DNA from: Saccharibacillus soli
GTDB lineage: Bacteria > Bacillota > Bacilli > Paenibacillales > Paenibacillaceae
Direction: 5' to 3'
Assembly: GCA_002189105.1 (NCBI GenBank)
Contig: NIOB01000008.1
Location: 302,853-366,852 of the forward strand
Length of the DNA: 64,000 bases
Made by a program: the position numbers and the translations under genes. Positions 42,389-51,514 of this stretch are shown here, piece after piece. Position 1 is the first letter of the stretch, and the number at the start of each line of letters is the position of its first letter. Below the pieces are notes generated by a model. The model was given only the letters and a program-made list of their open reading frames with translations, had not been told where the DNA came from and ran no database searches.

Positions 42389-42826
42389 ATGCACAATACA
42401 GACCGATCTATCGGAGAAGCGGCGGCGCATCTCGGACTGCCGGAATCTACCCTGCGGTATTACGAGAAAAAAGGCCTGCTGCCTCATCTTCCACGGGACG
42501 AAGGCGGACGACGTGTGTTTACGGAATTTCATATGACGCTGCTTCAGGTGATCTCCAATCTGAAACGCACCCATATGCCGCTGGGATCGATTCGGCAGTA
42601 TGTGGAATGGGTGGTAGAAGGTGAACATACGACCCCGCTGCGCCTCGACATGATGCTGCGGCATAGGCAGAACGTACTGGATGAGATTACCGCAATGCAC
42701 GAAGCGCTGGATGGGATTCAGATCAAGATCAACCGTTATGAAGATCGGGTTCGGGGATGGCAGCAGCTATCATCCGACAAGCCGGATCAAGCAGCAGAAA
42801 GCAGCCGCACAGACTCTGCCTCATAA
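42389..42826 (+). CDS. MerR-family transcriptional regulator
   Basis: 145 residues. The N-terminal winged helix (SIGEAAAHLGLPESTLRYYEKKGLL, first and last residues approximate) is the MerR DNA-binding domain. A coiled-coil dimer helix follows (ITAMHEALDGIQIKINRYEDRV). There is no Cys pair for metal binding. It lies 31 bases upstream of the SDR gene in the same direction and probably controls it. Start ATG 42389, eight bases after GGAGG. The MITE sits directly upstream and may have separated it from its old promoter. Confidence 0.85.
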   Translation: MHNTDRSIGEAAAHLGLPESTLRYYEKKGLLPHLPRDEGGRRVFTEFHMTLLQVISNLKRTHMPLGSIRQYVEWVVEGEHTTPLRLDMMLRHRQNVLDEITAMHEALDGIQIKINRYEDRVRGWQQLSSDKPDQAAESSRTDSAS

Positions 42827-42857
42827 AAACTCTATCTTATGGAAAAGAGGGCTAACC

Positions 42858-43619
42858 ATGAAACTGACCGGACAAACGATTTTGATTACAGGTGGAGCTT
42901 CGGGAATTGGCTGGGCGTTTGCCCAACGTTTCGCTGAACGGGGGAATACCGTCATCATCTGCGGGCGGCGTGAAGAAGCGCTTCAGGAGGCCAAAGCTCA
43001 GATCCCGGAGCTGATTACACGGGTCGCCGATGTGTCTCTGGAATCGGAACGCATCGAGCTGTTCAACTGGGTGATGGAGAATCATCCGGATGTGAATGTA
43101 CTGGTGAACAATGCGGGGATTCAGCAGCCCCTTCATGTGTTAAAATCGGCTGAACGCAGCAGTTGGAGCGAACTGAGCCGGGAGATTCCGACCAATCTGG
43201 ATGCGCCGGTTCATCTCTCCCTGCTGTTTGCCCCTTATTTTGCGAAAAAAGCAAGCTCGGCAATTCTTAATGTGACGTCCGGCCTGGCCTTTACGCCGCT
43301 TGCTATAGCGCCTCTCTATTCCGCAACGAAGGCCGCGCTCCATTCCTTCACCATGAGTCTGCGTCATCAATTGTCAGACACGACCGTAGAAGTGATCGAG
43401 ATTGCTCCGCCTGCCGTGAACACCGACCTTGGCGGCGCGGGCAAACATACGCAGGGTGAACCCCTGGATGCTTTTGCAGACGGAATCTTTGCAGGACTGG
43501 AAGAGGGACAGGAAGAAATCGGCTATGGCACGTCAAGCGCGCGTCTTCGGATGTCGCGGGATGACATCGACACATACACGGCGCAGATGTACGAAGCGAT
43601 GAAGGGACAGTTGGAATAG
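42858..43619 (+). CDS. Short-chain dehydrogenase/reductase, DltE-like
   Basis: 253 residues. It has the nucleotide-binding TGGASGIG (about 9-16), NNAG at about 80, the catalytic Ser in NVTSGLAF, and YSATKAAL (Tyr and Lys). The overall sequence, including NTDLGGAGKHTQGEPLDAFADGIF, is like the SDRs annotated DltE in Bacillota. The substrate is unknown. It is in an operon with the MerR gene. Confidence 0.88.
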   Translation: MKLTGQTILITGGASGIGWAFAQRFAERGNTVIICGRREEALQEAKAQIPELITRVADVSLESERIELFNWVMENHPDVNVLVNNAGIQQPLHVLKSAERSSWSELSREIPTNLDAPVHLSLLFAPYFAKKASSAILNVTSGLAFTPLAIAPLYSATKAALHSFTMSLRHQLSDTTVEVIEIAPPAVNTDLGGAGKHTQGEPLDAFADGIFAGLEEGQEEIGYGTSSARLRMSRDDIDTYTAQMYEAMKGQLE

Positions 43620-43645
43620 CATAAGAATTGACCCTCTACAATCAA

Positions 43646-43683
43646 TCGAACGGCTTTCAAGGTTGCCCTTGGAAGCCGTTCGA
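43646..43683. terminator. Terminator after the MerR-SDR operon
   Basis: A long stem TCGAACGGCTTTCAAGG / CCTTGGAAGCCGTTCGA with one mismatch. T-run is short on the plus side. Confidence 0.75.
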
Positions 43684-43699
43684 TTTGTCTTTGATCTTC

Positions 43700-44197
43700 C
43701 TATTTTGGCTCATTCCCAAACTTCTCGCTGTCGAATATCTTCAATCGCTGTTCATAGAGATAATGATCCATCTGGATTGTGCACGGATACCCTGAAGGAT
43801 CGATCATCCGATGCAGCACGCCCTGTCCTTCCTCGTAACGGATCTTCGTTTCGCAGCCGTCGTACAATTCCCGGAACAAGCGCTTCACGTTGGGCAGACG
43901 TTCGTCTTCATCGAAGATCTGCCCGCCGAACCGAACGACATTGAGTTGGTCGTACGGTTCCCGATAGGTATCAATCACCAAACATCCGCCTCTGCGTGCT
44001 CCACGATACAGCAGGACATCGCCTGTATTGATCTTCATCTCCAAATGGCGATCATAGATCTCCGTCATTGGAAAAGCAATCTCAAGTTGTTCAGCTAATT
44101 GGCGAACCCGTTCATCCGCTTCATGATCGTCTTCAAACTCATCCGGGTAGAAGATCAGCTCGCCAATGGACAGCGTGATTAAGAATTGATACGTCAA
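43700..44197 (-). CDS. Conserved protein, unknown function
   Basis: 165 residues from TTG 44197, seven bases after GGAGG. An ATG at 44221 overlapping the upstream stop (ATGA) is the alternative. In that case the GGAGG would be inside the gene. It is an acidic alpha/beta protein with LITLSIGELIFYPDEFED and GDVLLYRGARRGGCLVIDTYREPYDQLNVVRFGG (abbreviated). Not recognised. It follows the SUKH-HEAT gene and may be its partner. Confidence 0.6.
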   Translation of the reverse strand: MTYQFLITLSIGELIFYPDEFEDDHEADERVRQLAEQLEIAFPMTEIYDRHLEMKINTGDVLLYRGARRGGCLVIDTYREPYDQLNVVRFGGQIFDEDERLPNVKRLFRELYDGCETKIRYEEGQGVLHRMIDPSGYPCTIQMDHYLYEQRLKIFDSEKFGNEPK

Positions 44198-44217
44198 ACT
44201 TCCCCCTCCTTCTCTGT

Positions 44218-45654
44218 TCATCTATGCTTGTCTGACTGCCACAGCTCAAGCATAACTTGCGTACCTTCCCTCGTCTCGGCATCGGGATGATGCAGTAGAG
44301 CTTGCAGCTGTGCTTCCAGATCACCGCTGTGTTCCTCCATACGCCGCATGACGTTCCCTGCAATAAAATCATCTTGATCCGGGTAACGGCGTACCAGCTT
44401 CGCGTAAAGCGGCAGCAGTTCGGGGTCTGTGATGTCTTTCAAAGCCTGTATGGCAGTCCGATTCACGCTGAAATCGGCGTCCAACAGCCCTGCGCGAAAA
44501 ACGTTTAAATGTTCGGCTTTATTCGGAAGCTCCCCTGCACGGTACAGTGCCGTCTCCCGAATCCGGGCATCCGAATGAACAAACAGCGGCCCGAGAACGT
44601 TGAAATCGATCCCTTCGGCCTTTTCCAGGATCATCAGCAGCAGGAAAACGACATCGTGATCCTTTTCCTCGTGCAGCAGTTTGACAAAGACAGGAAGCTG
44701 ATTCCGCAGCGTCTCGGCAGGTATATGAACCCGGATCAGCTGTGCCGCCGACTCGCGGTATTCCGCTTCCGGCGCACAACGGAGTCTACGGAGCAGATCC
44801 TCCTCCACGGAAGAGTAATCAGCCGCGGCCAGATGATCCAGCGTCAGGCTAGCCAGCGGTGAAAAAGGTTCCGCTTGCTGGTAGATGACGCGCAGCCGCG
44901 TTATTGTATCCGGCTGAAGCGACGGAATCTTGAACAGGCTCCGAACCGCTTCCAGCTTCGTCTGCTCGTCGTTGGCAGCGTCGAACAGCGCAAGCAGTTC
45001 AGCCTCTCCGCCGGGACGCATCTTGCCGAAGCTGTCCACGTTATAACCTGCAATCAGCTCGTCCAGCCAGTGTTCATACCAATTCAAGAAGTTCTCTTCG
45101 TAAGTAAAAATGGGCTTCTGGTAATCGCGGTCGATATACACGATCCTGCCGCGATAAGGCCCGTTCAACACCAACACGGTATCGTAGGTGCATCCCTGGG
45201 TTCCCAGACACAGCGTACCTTGAAACATCCGCTGTCCATCCGCATCGTAAGCCTCGTCGCCGTCTTGTTCCGCCTGCTTTTCGCACAAAGCTTCCAACTG
45301 CCGCCATTCTCCGTCGGTGAAACCCGGCCTCAGCAGACACGGCTCTGCCAGCCGGGCTGATTCTTCTTCCATCTGTTCAAGTCGGTAGATGCCATACTGC
45401 GGGCCTGCTCCTCCGTCACCGATGACCGTCAGAAAATTCGTCAATTCTTCCGGTAATTCGATGCCGTGCTTCCTCTCGAACGCTTCGACCGCCTTGGGCT
45501 CAAGCGGCTCGTTCAGCTTATACTGATGGCTGCTTGCACCGAACACTCTGCGCAGGCTGCCTTTGTGTGCCGCAAGCGGCAGTTTTTGGCGAATTCGCCG
45601 CAGTTGGTCGGATGGATCGGAATCGGTTGGTTTGTTTTTTATCGATATGTCCAT
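44218..45654 (-). CDS. SUKH (SMI1/KNR4) domain protein with HEAT repeats
   Basis: 478 residues. Residues 50-205 are a SUKH/SMI1-type domain (AFERKHGIELPEELTNFLTVIGDGGAGPQYGIY, and a GCTYDTVLVLNGPYRGRIVYID strand block, both abbreviated). Residues 215-478 are HEAT-like helix pairs (SVNRTAIQALKDITDPELLPLYAKLVRRYP and others). SUKH proteins are often immunity proteins against secreted toxins, and the HEAT part offers a second binding surface. No toxin gene is near. It is co-transcribed with the 43700 gene. Confidence 0.78.
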   Translation of the reverse strand: MDISIKNKPTDSDPSDQLRRIRQKLPLAAHKGSLRRVFGASSHQYKLNEPLEPKAVEAFERKHGIELPEELTNFLTVIGDGGAGPQYGIYRLEQMEEESARLAEPCLLRPGFTDGEWRQLEALCEKQAEQDGDEAYDADGQRMFQGTLCLGTQGCTYDTVLVLNGPYRGRIVYIDRDYQKPIFTYEENFLNWYEHWLDELIAGYNVDSFGKMRPGGEAELLALFDAANDEQTKLEAVRSLFKIPSLQPDTITRLRVIYQQAEPFSPLASLTLDHLAAADYSSVEEDLLRRLRCAPEAEYRESAAQLIRVHIPAETLRNQLPVFVKLLHEEKDHDVVFLLLMILEKAEGIDFNVLGPLFVHSDARIRETALYRAGELPNKAEHLNVFRAGLLDADFSVNRTAIQALKDITDPELLPLYAKLVRRYPDQDDFIAGNVMRRMEEHSGDLEAQLQALLHHPDAETREGTQVMLELWQSDKHR

Positions 45655-45771
45655 GTATTTGTTCTCCTCTGCCGATGAGCGTTAGCGGACTCGTCTTGCC
45701 ATCTTTGGCTCTCGCTTTTTGTGAGCGCTGCGACTTCGCACGCTTGTCGCCTAAGCGGGATCTTGAGCCGT

Positions 45772-46086
45772 TCAGGAACGCCGCAGCTCATTCACAACCT
45801 TAATCACCGTGCCCCGGTTATACAATACGAACTTGTACGTCTCTCCATTATAGGTCGTGATCTGCATCCCGTTGGGAATAAGCCCCCAGGTGCTTCTTTT
45901 GCGAATATCCGCAATGTCACGAATCCAGATCTCAAGCGGTGTGCGCTGAAAATTAAGACTATGCGCATTAAAAAACAGCCGTTCGTTCGTAATGTCGATC
46001 TTGCCGCCTACCCCTTCAAGCCCTCTGAACAGATTGGCTAACACATTGCCTTTTACGAGATATTCGCCCGGATTCAACTCTCTCAT
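45772..46086 (-). CDS. GRAM-domain-like protein
   Basis: 104 residues from ATG 46086, behind AAGGAGAG. The sequence GKIDITNERLFFNAHSLNFQRTPLEIWIRDIADIRKRSTWGLIPNGMQITTYNGETYKFVLYN (abbreviated) is the bacterial GRAM/PH-like pattern, one small beta domain. It is likely a membrane- or lipid-related adaptor. No function is known. Confidence 0.7.
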   Translation of the reverse strand: MRELNPGEYLVKGNVLANLFRGLEGVGGKIDITNERLFFNAHSLNFQRTPLEIWIRDIADIRKRSTWGLIPNGMQITTYNGETYKFVLYNRGTVIKVVNELRRS

Positions 46087-46349
46087 CCTGCTCTCTCCTT
46101 CTTTTTCCTGTTTTTCACCTTGCGAGGCATCGATCTGCCTTGGGCAGAGACAAGTTACCAACTATATGCTCAGTTTATCATCTTTCGGGAAATTCAGGAA
46201 TTTATGATTTGGAGCATTTATGCAAACTGCGAAACATGTGTGCGGTTCCGTTTGCATAGATGCTCTACAAAAAAAGAACCTGAGAACCCATTGGCCTCAG
46301 ATTCTCCCATCATTTCATGCTATGCTCCTATACCGATCGCAGGAAGGAT

Positions 46350-46703
46350 TCAGCCTGCCTGCCGGGTTCTGGAACGATCCGCTTCCTCTACGGTTCCATA
46401 CATCCGTCCAGCTTGAATCTCTTTTTTGAGATGCGCTTCAAACACAAAAGTCCCTGCGGGAAGCACAGCCGCGACGAACGCAAGCAGCAGCTTTTTCATC
46501 CCCCATCTCAATTCCATAAACGCCTGCAAAGCAGCCAGAATGTACAGGACAAACAGCGCCCCATGCACACCCCCTACAATCGTCACCGCCTGATCCCAGC
46601 CTGCGGCGTATTTGAGCGGCATGGCGACGAGCAGCAGCAGCAGGAACGAGATCCCCTCCAGAACCCCAATCACCATAAATCTTCCCAGTACCGTCTTGAG
46701 CAT
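46350..46703 (-). CDS. DUF3817 integral membrane protein
   Basis: 117 residues from ATG 46703, which follows AAGGAGG. Three hydrophobic helices, with GRFMVIGVLEGISFLLLLLVAMPLKY and VHGALFVLYILAALQAF, match DUF3817, a small membrane family of unknown role. The GTVEEADRSRTRQAG tail is cytoplasmic. Confidence 0.82.
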   Translation of the reverse strand: MLKTVLGRFMVIGVLEGISFLLLLLVAMPLKYAAGWDQAVTIVGGVHGALFVLYILAALQAFMELRWGMKKLLLAFVAAVLPAGTFVFEAHLKKEIQAGRMYGTVEEADRSRTRQAG

Positions 46704-46911
46704 AATACCCTCCTTGTCAAAGTTGAAGGCGTTTGCGTAAACGGAGGTAAACGTCACCGATGCGCTTACGCAAGCGTCCTAAAAGATGTCCATCTCCCTC
46801 ATTGTAACGGATACTTTGAGGGCTTCTCAACTTTAAAGCGGCGCATATGTATGGTTAGATATAAGAGAGTCAGAAGGTTCGACCATCCTATCTGAAATGG
46901 AGAGATTTTCG

Positions 46912-47661
46912 ATGAAAATGATCCCGCCCCAGCCGTTCACCTACGAAGCGGGTACACGTGCCGTACTGCTGCTGCATGGGTTTACCGGAAACCCGGCTGA
47001 CGTGCGCAGGCTGGGCCGTTACCTGCATGCCCGTGGTTATACCTGCCATGCCCCTTTATACGCTGGACATGGTGGAACTGCGGAAGAACTGCTGACGTTG
47101 TCGCCTTACAGCTGGTGGCGAGACGCCGAGCGGGGTTACCGGATGCTGCATGACAAGGGCTATGCGCAGATCGCGGTAGCCGGCGTCTCGCTGGGCGGCG
47201 TATTTGCACTCCAACTGGGCATGGAATATCCAACCGTGGGCGTGATCTCCATGTGTGCGCCAATTCGCGGCAAGAGCGCGGATGATTTGTTTGAACGCAT
47301 CGTCGGTTATGCCCGCTCCTACAAGACCTTTGAAGGCCTGGACCCGGATGTAATCGCAGCTGACATCGAGGAACTGCATCTTCTGCCGCGCAGGCAGCTT
47401 GATTCGCTCCAGCAGCTCATTTGGCGTACTGGCGAACAGCTCGATAAGATCGAGGTTCCTACCGCTGTCATGCAGGGTGGACGGGATCAGGCTCTGTATC
47501 TCGACAGCGCAGCCGCGATCTATGAACGGATTGCCAGCATCCATAAGAGCTACAAGGTGTACCCGGAGTCCGGGCATATCCTGACGCTTGGGCCGGAGCA
47601 AGAGGAAGTTTTTGCCGACGTTCATCATTTCCTAGAGGGGCTGGACTGGAGAGAAGCCTAG
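46912..47661 (+). CDS. Carboxylesterase, alpha/beta hydrolase (Est30-like)
   Basis: 249 residues from ATG 46912, preceded by GGAGAG. The oxyanion segment is LLLHGFTGNP, the nucleophile elbow GVSLGG (Ser about 93), the Asp is in QGGRDQAL and the His in SGHILT. Length and motifs match the thermostable carboxylesterase Est30/YvaK group, which hydrolyses short-chain esters. Monocistronic. Confidence 0.88.
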   Translation: MKMIPPQPFTYEAGTRAVLLLHGFTGNPADVRRLGRYLHARGYTCHAPLYAGHGGTAEELLTLSPYSWWRDAERGYRMLHDKGYAQIAVAGVSLGGVFALQLGMEYPTVGVISMCAPIRGKSADDLFERIVGYARSYKTFEGLDPDVIAADIEELHLLPRRQLDSLQQLIWRTGEQLDKIEVPTAVMQGGRDQALYLDSAAAIYERIASIHKSYKVYPESGHILTLGPEQEEVFADVHHFLEGLDWREA

Positions 47662-47681
47662 AGCAGTGACTCCGCTCCCAC

Positions 47682-48341
47682 TCATCCTGCTCTCCATAGA
47701 CTTGCAGCAGCCAGCTCGTCCAGCCCGTCAATCACCGTATCCGCCTGCGCCAACTCTTCTTCCTGAGCGAAATCGAATCGGCAGCCGATGGCAAGCAGTC
47801 CGTTATCGTGAGCGGCCCGAATGTCCGACAGCCGATCGCCAACCACTGCGCCGTCCGTAATTCCGTACTTGTCGATGATCGTCCGAACCAGATCCGATTT
47901 GTTCAACGAGTCGATCTGCTGGATGCTGAACACTTCCGTCACCCAACGATCCAGACCATAATAGCCGACGATCGCATCCAGGTAGTCGATCAGGCCGTTG
48001 CTGGCGATATAGATGGGATGCCCCTTCTCTTTGAGGAATTGCAGCACTTTTTCCACATTTGGATATAAGGCACCCTTCCCATCCTGAATATTGCGAATGA
48101 GCCGCTCCAGAAAATAACCATCGACTTTCTTACGCCATTCCAGCGAATGATCCGGCAGCAGCGTCTCCCAGACTTTCGGCAGCGGTACGCCCATAATCTC
48201 GCGGTATTGGTGGATCGGCGTTTCTTGCTGCCACTCCCCCAGGGATCTTAGATAATCAAAAGCTTCTTCCAGTGAAATCTCCAGAATCTTGTCCGTTTGA
48301 AAAAGCGTGCCGTCCATGTCAAAGATAAACGTCTGCGTCAT
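47682..48341 (-). CDS. HAD-family hydrolase, subfamily IA
   Basis: 219 residues from ATG 48341, with GAGGAG before it. Motif I is FIFDMDGTLF, motif II IYIASNG, the motif III lysine is in SLNKSDLV and motif IV is VVGDRLSDI. A four-helix cap lies between motifs I and II. It is a phosphatase of the beta-phosphoglucomutase/phosphoglycolate phosphatase type. The substrate is unknown. Confidence 0.88.
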   Translation of the reverse strand: MTQTFIFDMDGTLFQTDKILEISLEEAFDYLRSLGEWQQETPIHQYREIMGVPLPKVWETLLPDHSLEWRKKVDGYFLERLIRNIQDGKGALYPNVEKVLQFLKEKGHPIYIASNGLIDYLDAIVGYYGLDRWVTEVFSIQQIDSLNKSDLVRTIIDKYGITDGAVVGDRLSDIRAAHDNGLLAIGCRFDFAQEEELAQADTVIDGLDELAAASLWRAG

Positions 48342-48510
48342 CCCAAGTCTCCTCAACTGCAATTAGAACCGGAAGTATGGCTTCCTTGTCTTTGTGTATC
48401 TGTTCGACACCGCGTTGCTGTTCCCTGCCTTGTCATGATTTCGGGATAGCTGTCACAAATCGGCCCTCTCCTTGTTCTTCTATATAAATCGATCAAGGAG
48501 GCTTATACGT

Positions 48511-49362
48511 ATGAAAATCTTGGTAGCTGGAGCAAGTGGAGTGATTGGACGATCGCTGGTGCCGTTATTGATACAGGAAGGTCATGACGTGATCGGGTTG
48601 ATTCGCAGACCGGAGCAGAAGGCTGTATTAAAAGAGGTTGGCGCTTCCGCCGTACAGGCGGACGTTCTGGATCGCACGGCGCTGTTCTCGGCACTGGCTG
48701 AGGCTTCGCCGGACGTTGTGATCCATCAGCTGACGGCGCTGCAATCGATGGATGGTGCAGCCAACGCCAGACTGCGGACGGAAGGCACGCGGAATCTGGT
48801 CGATGCTTCACTCGCCGTAGGCGTTCGCCGCATGATTGCCCAGAGCATCACCATGAACTATGCGCCCGGCGAAGGTCTGGCCTCCGAGGACAGTCCACTT
48901 GATGTGGAAGCGCCTGAACCTCGGCTGACCAGCGTGCGCGGAGTTCAGGCGCTGGAAAGCACAGCTGCGGAAATGCCGGAGTCCGTCATCCTGCGTTACG
49001 GCGTACTGTACGGTGCAGGAACGTGGTACGCTCAGGACGGCGTATTCGCGGAAGAGGCTCGACTGGGCAGACTGCCCGCCACCGATGGCGTGACCTCTTT
49101 TGTCCATACGGAAGACGCAGCAGCCGCAGCCGTCCTGGCGCTAAACTGGACTTCGGGAACTTATAATATCGTCGATCATGACCCAGCACCTGGCACCGCC
49201 TGGGTTCCTGTCTATGCCGATCTGCTGGGTGCTCCTGCGCCCAAATACGTACCCGGTCCCACACGTGGAGAGCGTGGAGCCACCAACGACAAAGCCGTCC
49301 AGAGCGGCTGGCGTCCCCGGTTTGCTTCCTGGCGTGAAGGGTTTGCGGCTGTGCTTCGTTAA
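48511..49362 (+). CDS. NAD(P)-dependent epimerase/dehydratase family protein
   Basis: 283 residues from ATG 48511, nine bases after AAGGAGG. It has the extended-SDR nucleotide site ILVAGASGVIGRSLVPLL, the LRYGVLYGAG segment and a VHTEDAAAAAVLAL region. The YxxxK catalytic pair is not evident, which places it with the atypical NmrA-like/epimerase group. The substrate is unknown. Confidence 0.82.
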   Translation: MKILVAGASGVIGRSLVPLLIQEGHDVIGLIRRPEQKAVLKEVGASAVQADVLDRTALFSALAEASPDVVIHQLTALQSMDGAANARLRTEGTRNLVDASLAVGVRRMIAQSITMNYAPGEGLASEDSPLDVEAPEPRLTSVRGVQALESTAAEMPESVILRYGVLYGAGTWYAQDGVFAEEARLGRLPATDGVTSFVHTEDAAAAAVLALNWTSGTYNIVDHDPAPGTAWVPVYADLLGAPAPKYVPGPTRGERGATNDKAVQSGWRPRFASWREGFAAVLR

Positions 49363-49375
49363 GCGGTGAACGACT

Positions 49376-49996
49376 TTATTCCAACATCACCCGAATCTCA
49401 TCGCCCGCCTGTCTGATGAACGCTTCAACGATCTGAGGGGTGATGAACTTGGGTGGAATACTAGGTTTGTTGGTGGAATCTGCAAACCAGCGAACCGTGC
49501 GCCACCGCCAGCTGTCTACTTCCTGCTCCGTAACCAGCGGATTCAGCGCATACGCTGGCGCACGGCGCAGGCTCTCCCAGAGCGATTCCTTCCAGGGAGC
49601 CGTCTCATAGAGCCAGAAATCAACTCCGTCCGTATCCTGGTAATACCTGTTCTTCACCTCAGATTCGGCTGTTCCTTCGCGCATCACCTGTTCTTTGAAG
49701 TCGGCGTACACATGGAGTCCCCATAGATAGTCCGTCAGCACATGGGCAAAATATCCTTTGATATAAAGAAGTTCTTGGCCCGCACCCTGCGCGATAAACC
49801 CCGCATACTGCTGCTTCACATGCTCCAGAGTGGCTGATTTGCCTCCGAAATGCGTACGCAGCTTATCCTCCCGACCGGCACCCTCTCGCATATGAATGGC
49901 ATCCGGCGCCAAGCTTCCCATGACGAATGAATCAGGTACGACCTTTCCTCCAAAATAACGATGGGCAACGCCCAGATGAACCATAGGCAGCGGCAT
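49376..49996 (-). CDS. Zinc-dependent phospholipase C-like domain protein
   Basis: 206 residues. MVHLGVAHRYFG, FVMGSLAPDAIHMR, KSATLEH and KGYFAHVLTDYLWG place His and Asp residues as in the zinc-dependent phospholipase C / S1-P1-like fold. Cytoplasmic bacterial relatives of this size have no known function. There is no signal peptide. The ATG at 49996 follows GGAAG. Confidence 0.68.
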   Translation of the reverse strand: MPLPMVHLGVAHRYFGGKVVPDSFVMGSLAPDAIHMREGAGREDKLRTHFGGKSATLEHVKQQYAGFIAQGAGQELLYIKGYFAHVLTDYLWGLHVYADFKEQVMREGTAESEVKNRYYQDTDGVDFWLYETAPWKESLWESLRRAPAYALNPLVTEQEVDSWRWRTVRWFADSTNKPSIPPKFITPQIVEAFIRQAGDEIRVMLE

Positions 49997-50022
49997 GACC
50001 AGACTTCCTTTCCACGCAAAGT

Positions 50023-50526
50023 TTATTCCGAATGGACCTCTTCTTCCCAGATCGCAAATCCCCCATAACCCAGGTACTCCCGTACCTCCAGCACATCGCT
50101 GCCCCGCACAACGATCTCCATGCCATTTTCAGCATCCCAATCTGTACCACCACTTAGCACCGCACCAAGCATCCGATCTTGACGATCATTCGGGTTGCGA
50201 TACAGATGAACCTCTCCAACAGACATAAAATTCAAAATGCTTCTGCCTGAACACGCGGCCAATCCATCCGGGTAGTCTGCGTTATTGCTGGACATCTGAT
50301 CCTCTTTCCATTCATACGCCTGCTTGCATAGTTCATCAATGGAGGCATCCGGCAGCTGATTCAAGACGTCCTGAATGTAAGATTCCGCTTCTTCCAGGCT
50401 GATCTCTTCCGCATTAAAATGATATTCAACTTCACATTGGAATAAAGCCAGTTGACCAAAGCCGGAAAGGTTACAGGGCTCTAACGAATCTTCTGCTCCA
50501 ACGCGTTCCAAATGAAATTTCTTCAT
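50023..50526 (-). CDS. Conserved protein, unknown function
   Basis: 167 residues, acidic. An HFNAEEISLEEAESYIQDVLNQL helix and a C-terminal GMEIVVRGSDVLEVREYLGYGGFAIW (abbreviated) stand out. It may belong to the DUF6985-like immunity-type proteins, with low certainty. GGGAGGAG precedes the ATG. Confidence 0.55.
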   Translation of the reverse strand: MKKFHLERVGAEDSLEPCNLSGFGQLALFQCEVEYHFNAEEISLEEAESYIQDVLNQLPDASIDELCKQAYEWKEDQMSSNNADYPDGLAACSGRSILNFMSVGEVHLYRNPNDRQDRMLGAVLSGGTDWDAENGMEIVVRGSDVLEVREYLGYGGFAIWEEEVHSE

Positions 50527-50578
50527 ATGATGTATCTCCTCCCATGCACGTCCTCCCCAGTCAAAACGTCTCGTTCAA

Positions 50579-50731
50579 CTATTGGTGACTAATAACATAT
50601 GTATATCCGATGATCTCTTCCACTTGGCAGACTTCCCCGCAGGGTATGGATACCTCATTCTGCACGAGGTCTCTTTTCAGCTTTAGCACAGCTCCCTCTC
50701 CACAAAAAGAAGGCGGTAAGTAGATGGCCAT
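50579..50731 (-). CDS. Possible 50-residue protein
   Basis: The frame from ATG 50731 behind GAGGGAG encodes 50 residues (begins MAIYLPPSFCGEG, ends GYTYVISHQ) with two Cys in IPCGEVCQV. It fills the gap between two leftward genes. The ribosome-binding site is slightly far. No family is recognised. Confidence 0.4.
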   Translation of the reverse strand: MAIYLPPSFCGEGAVLKLKRDLVQNEVSIPCGEVCQVEEIIGYTYVISHQ

Positions 50732-50794
50732 ATTTGCAGTTCTCCCTCTTTGTAGCTGAATATCTATTAAGCTCTTTTTCAGTCTTTACTGAGG

Positions 50795-51010
50795 TTAGGC
50801 CGTATATTGACGAGTCTGAGGGTTGTACACGACCAGTGAATGTTTGAGTGCAAGTCTCGTGACCAGATCCTCTACATATTCCGCCTTCGAGATTGCTTCA
50901 TGCGGGGTTGCCTGATCGACGATGCCCTCACAGAGCTGCTCATAGCACTCTTCGGCTTCTTCATTCGTTAGTTTCTTTGATGGATACCACACAGCCAGGT
51001 CAAAACTCAT
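50795..51010 (-). CDS. Short member of an uncharacterised family, apparently shortened
   Basis: 71 residues. The N-terminus MSFDLAVWYPSKKLTNEEA and the C-terminus AEYVEDLVTRLALKHSLVVYNPQTRQ are the two ends of a family that, as I know it, is about 120-130 residues long. The central part (with a Pro/Trp/Asp-rich block) is absent, as if deleted in frame. The gene keeps a good ribosome-binding site. Function is unknown for the family. Confidence 0.55.
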   Translation of the reverse strand: MSFDLAVWYPSKKLTNEEAEECYEQLCEGIVDQATPHEAISKAEYVEDLVTRLALKHSLVVYNPQTRQYTA

Positions 51011-51048
51011 TCACTTCACCTATTTTCTTATGGTATAGTTGTCATTTT

Positions 51049-51498
51049 CTATTTTAATAATAAAGTCGCTTTTTCAATCTCGCCCTGCTCGTCTAAATGT
51101 CTCAACGTGTGCTCGACATCCTCGACGTTCAGGGTTTTGACGATGATTAGATGCTGGATATGAAATCCGGGTACGTCTAACTGGGCATCTGCAAAGTGTC
51201 TGACCAATCGCTGCGGCGTTGTGACAAGGCACCATCTCTTCATTCCCGTGCTGAAGGTTATCGTCACTTCAATCAGATCCAAGTTCTCACACTCATCGTC
51301 AAACTTCCAACTGCTCAGAATAGGGACCTCAACTTTTCCGGTGACAAAATAAGATTTATCGATCCATACTCTCTTATTATGATCTCCAGTAATTCTAAAT
51401 TGATGTGTTCCCTCAGCCACTGCTTCATACACTTTGCCTTTCGTCAGAGCATGTCCATAACCACCTACACGTAGGCAGGTTACCCATTTAGCATCCAA
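51049..51498 (-). CDS. Conserved protein, unknown function
   Basis: 149 residues from TTG 51498, six bases after GGGAG. The N-terminus KWVTCLRVGGYGHALTKGKVYEAV resembles small SH3-like beta modules found in hypothetical Bacillota proteins. It follows the DinB gene by a few bases, so they are co-transcribed. Confidence 0.55.
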   Translation of the reverse strand: MDAKWVTCLRVGGYGHALTKGKVYEAVAEGTHQFRITGDHNKRVWIDKSYFVTGKVEVPILSSWKFDDECENLDLIEVTITFSTGMKRWCLVTTPQRLVRHFADAQLDVPGFHIQHLIIVKTLNVEDVEHTLRHLDEQGEIEKATLLLK

Positions 51499-51514
51499 GG
51501 CTTGCTCCCGCTCC

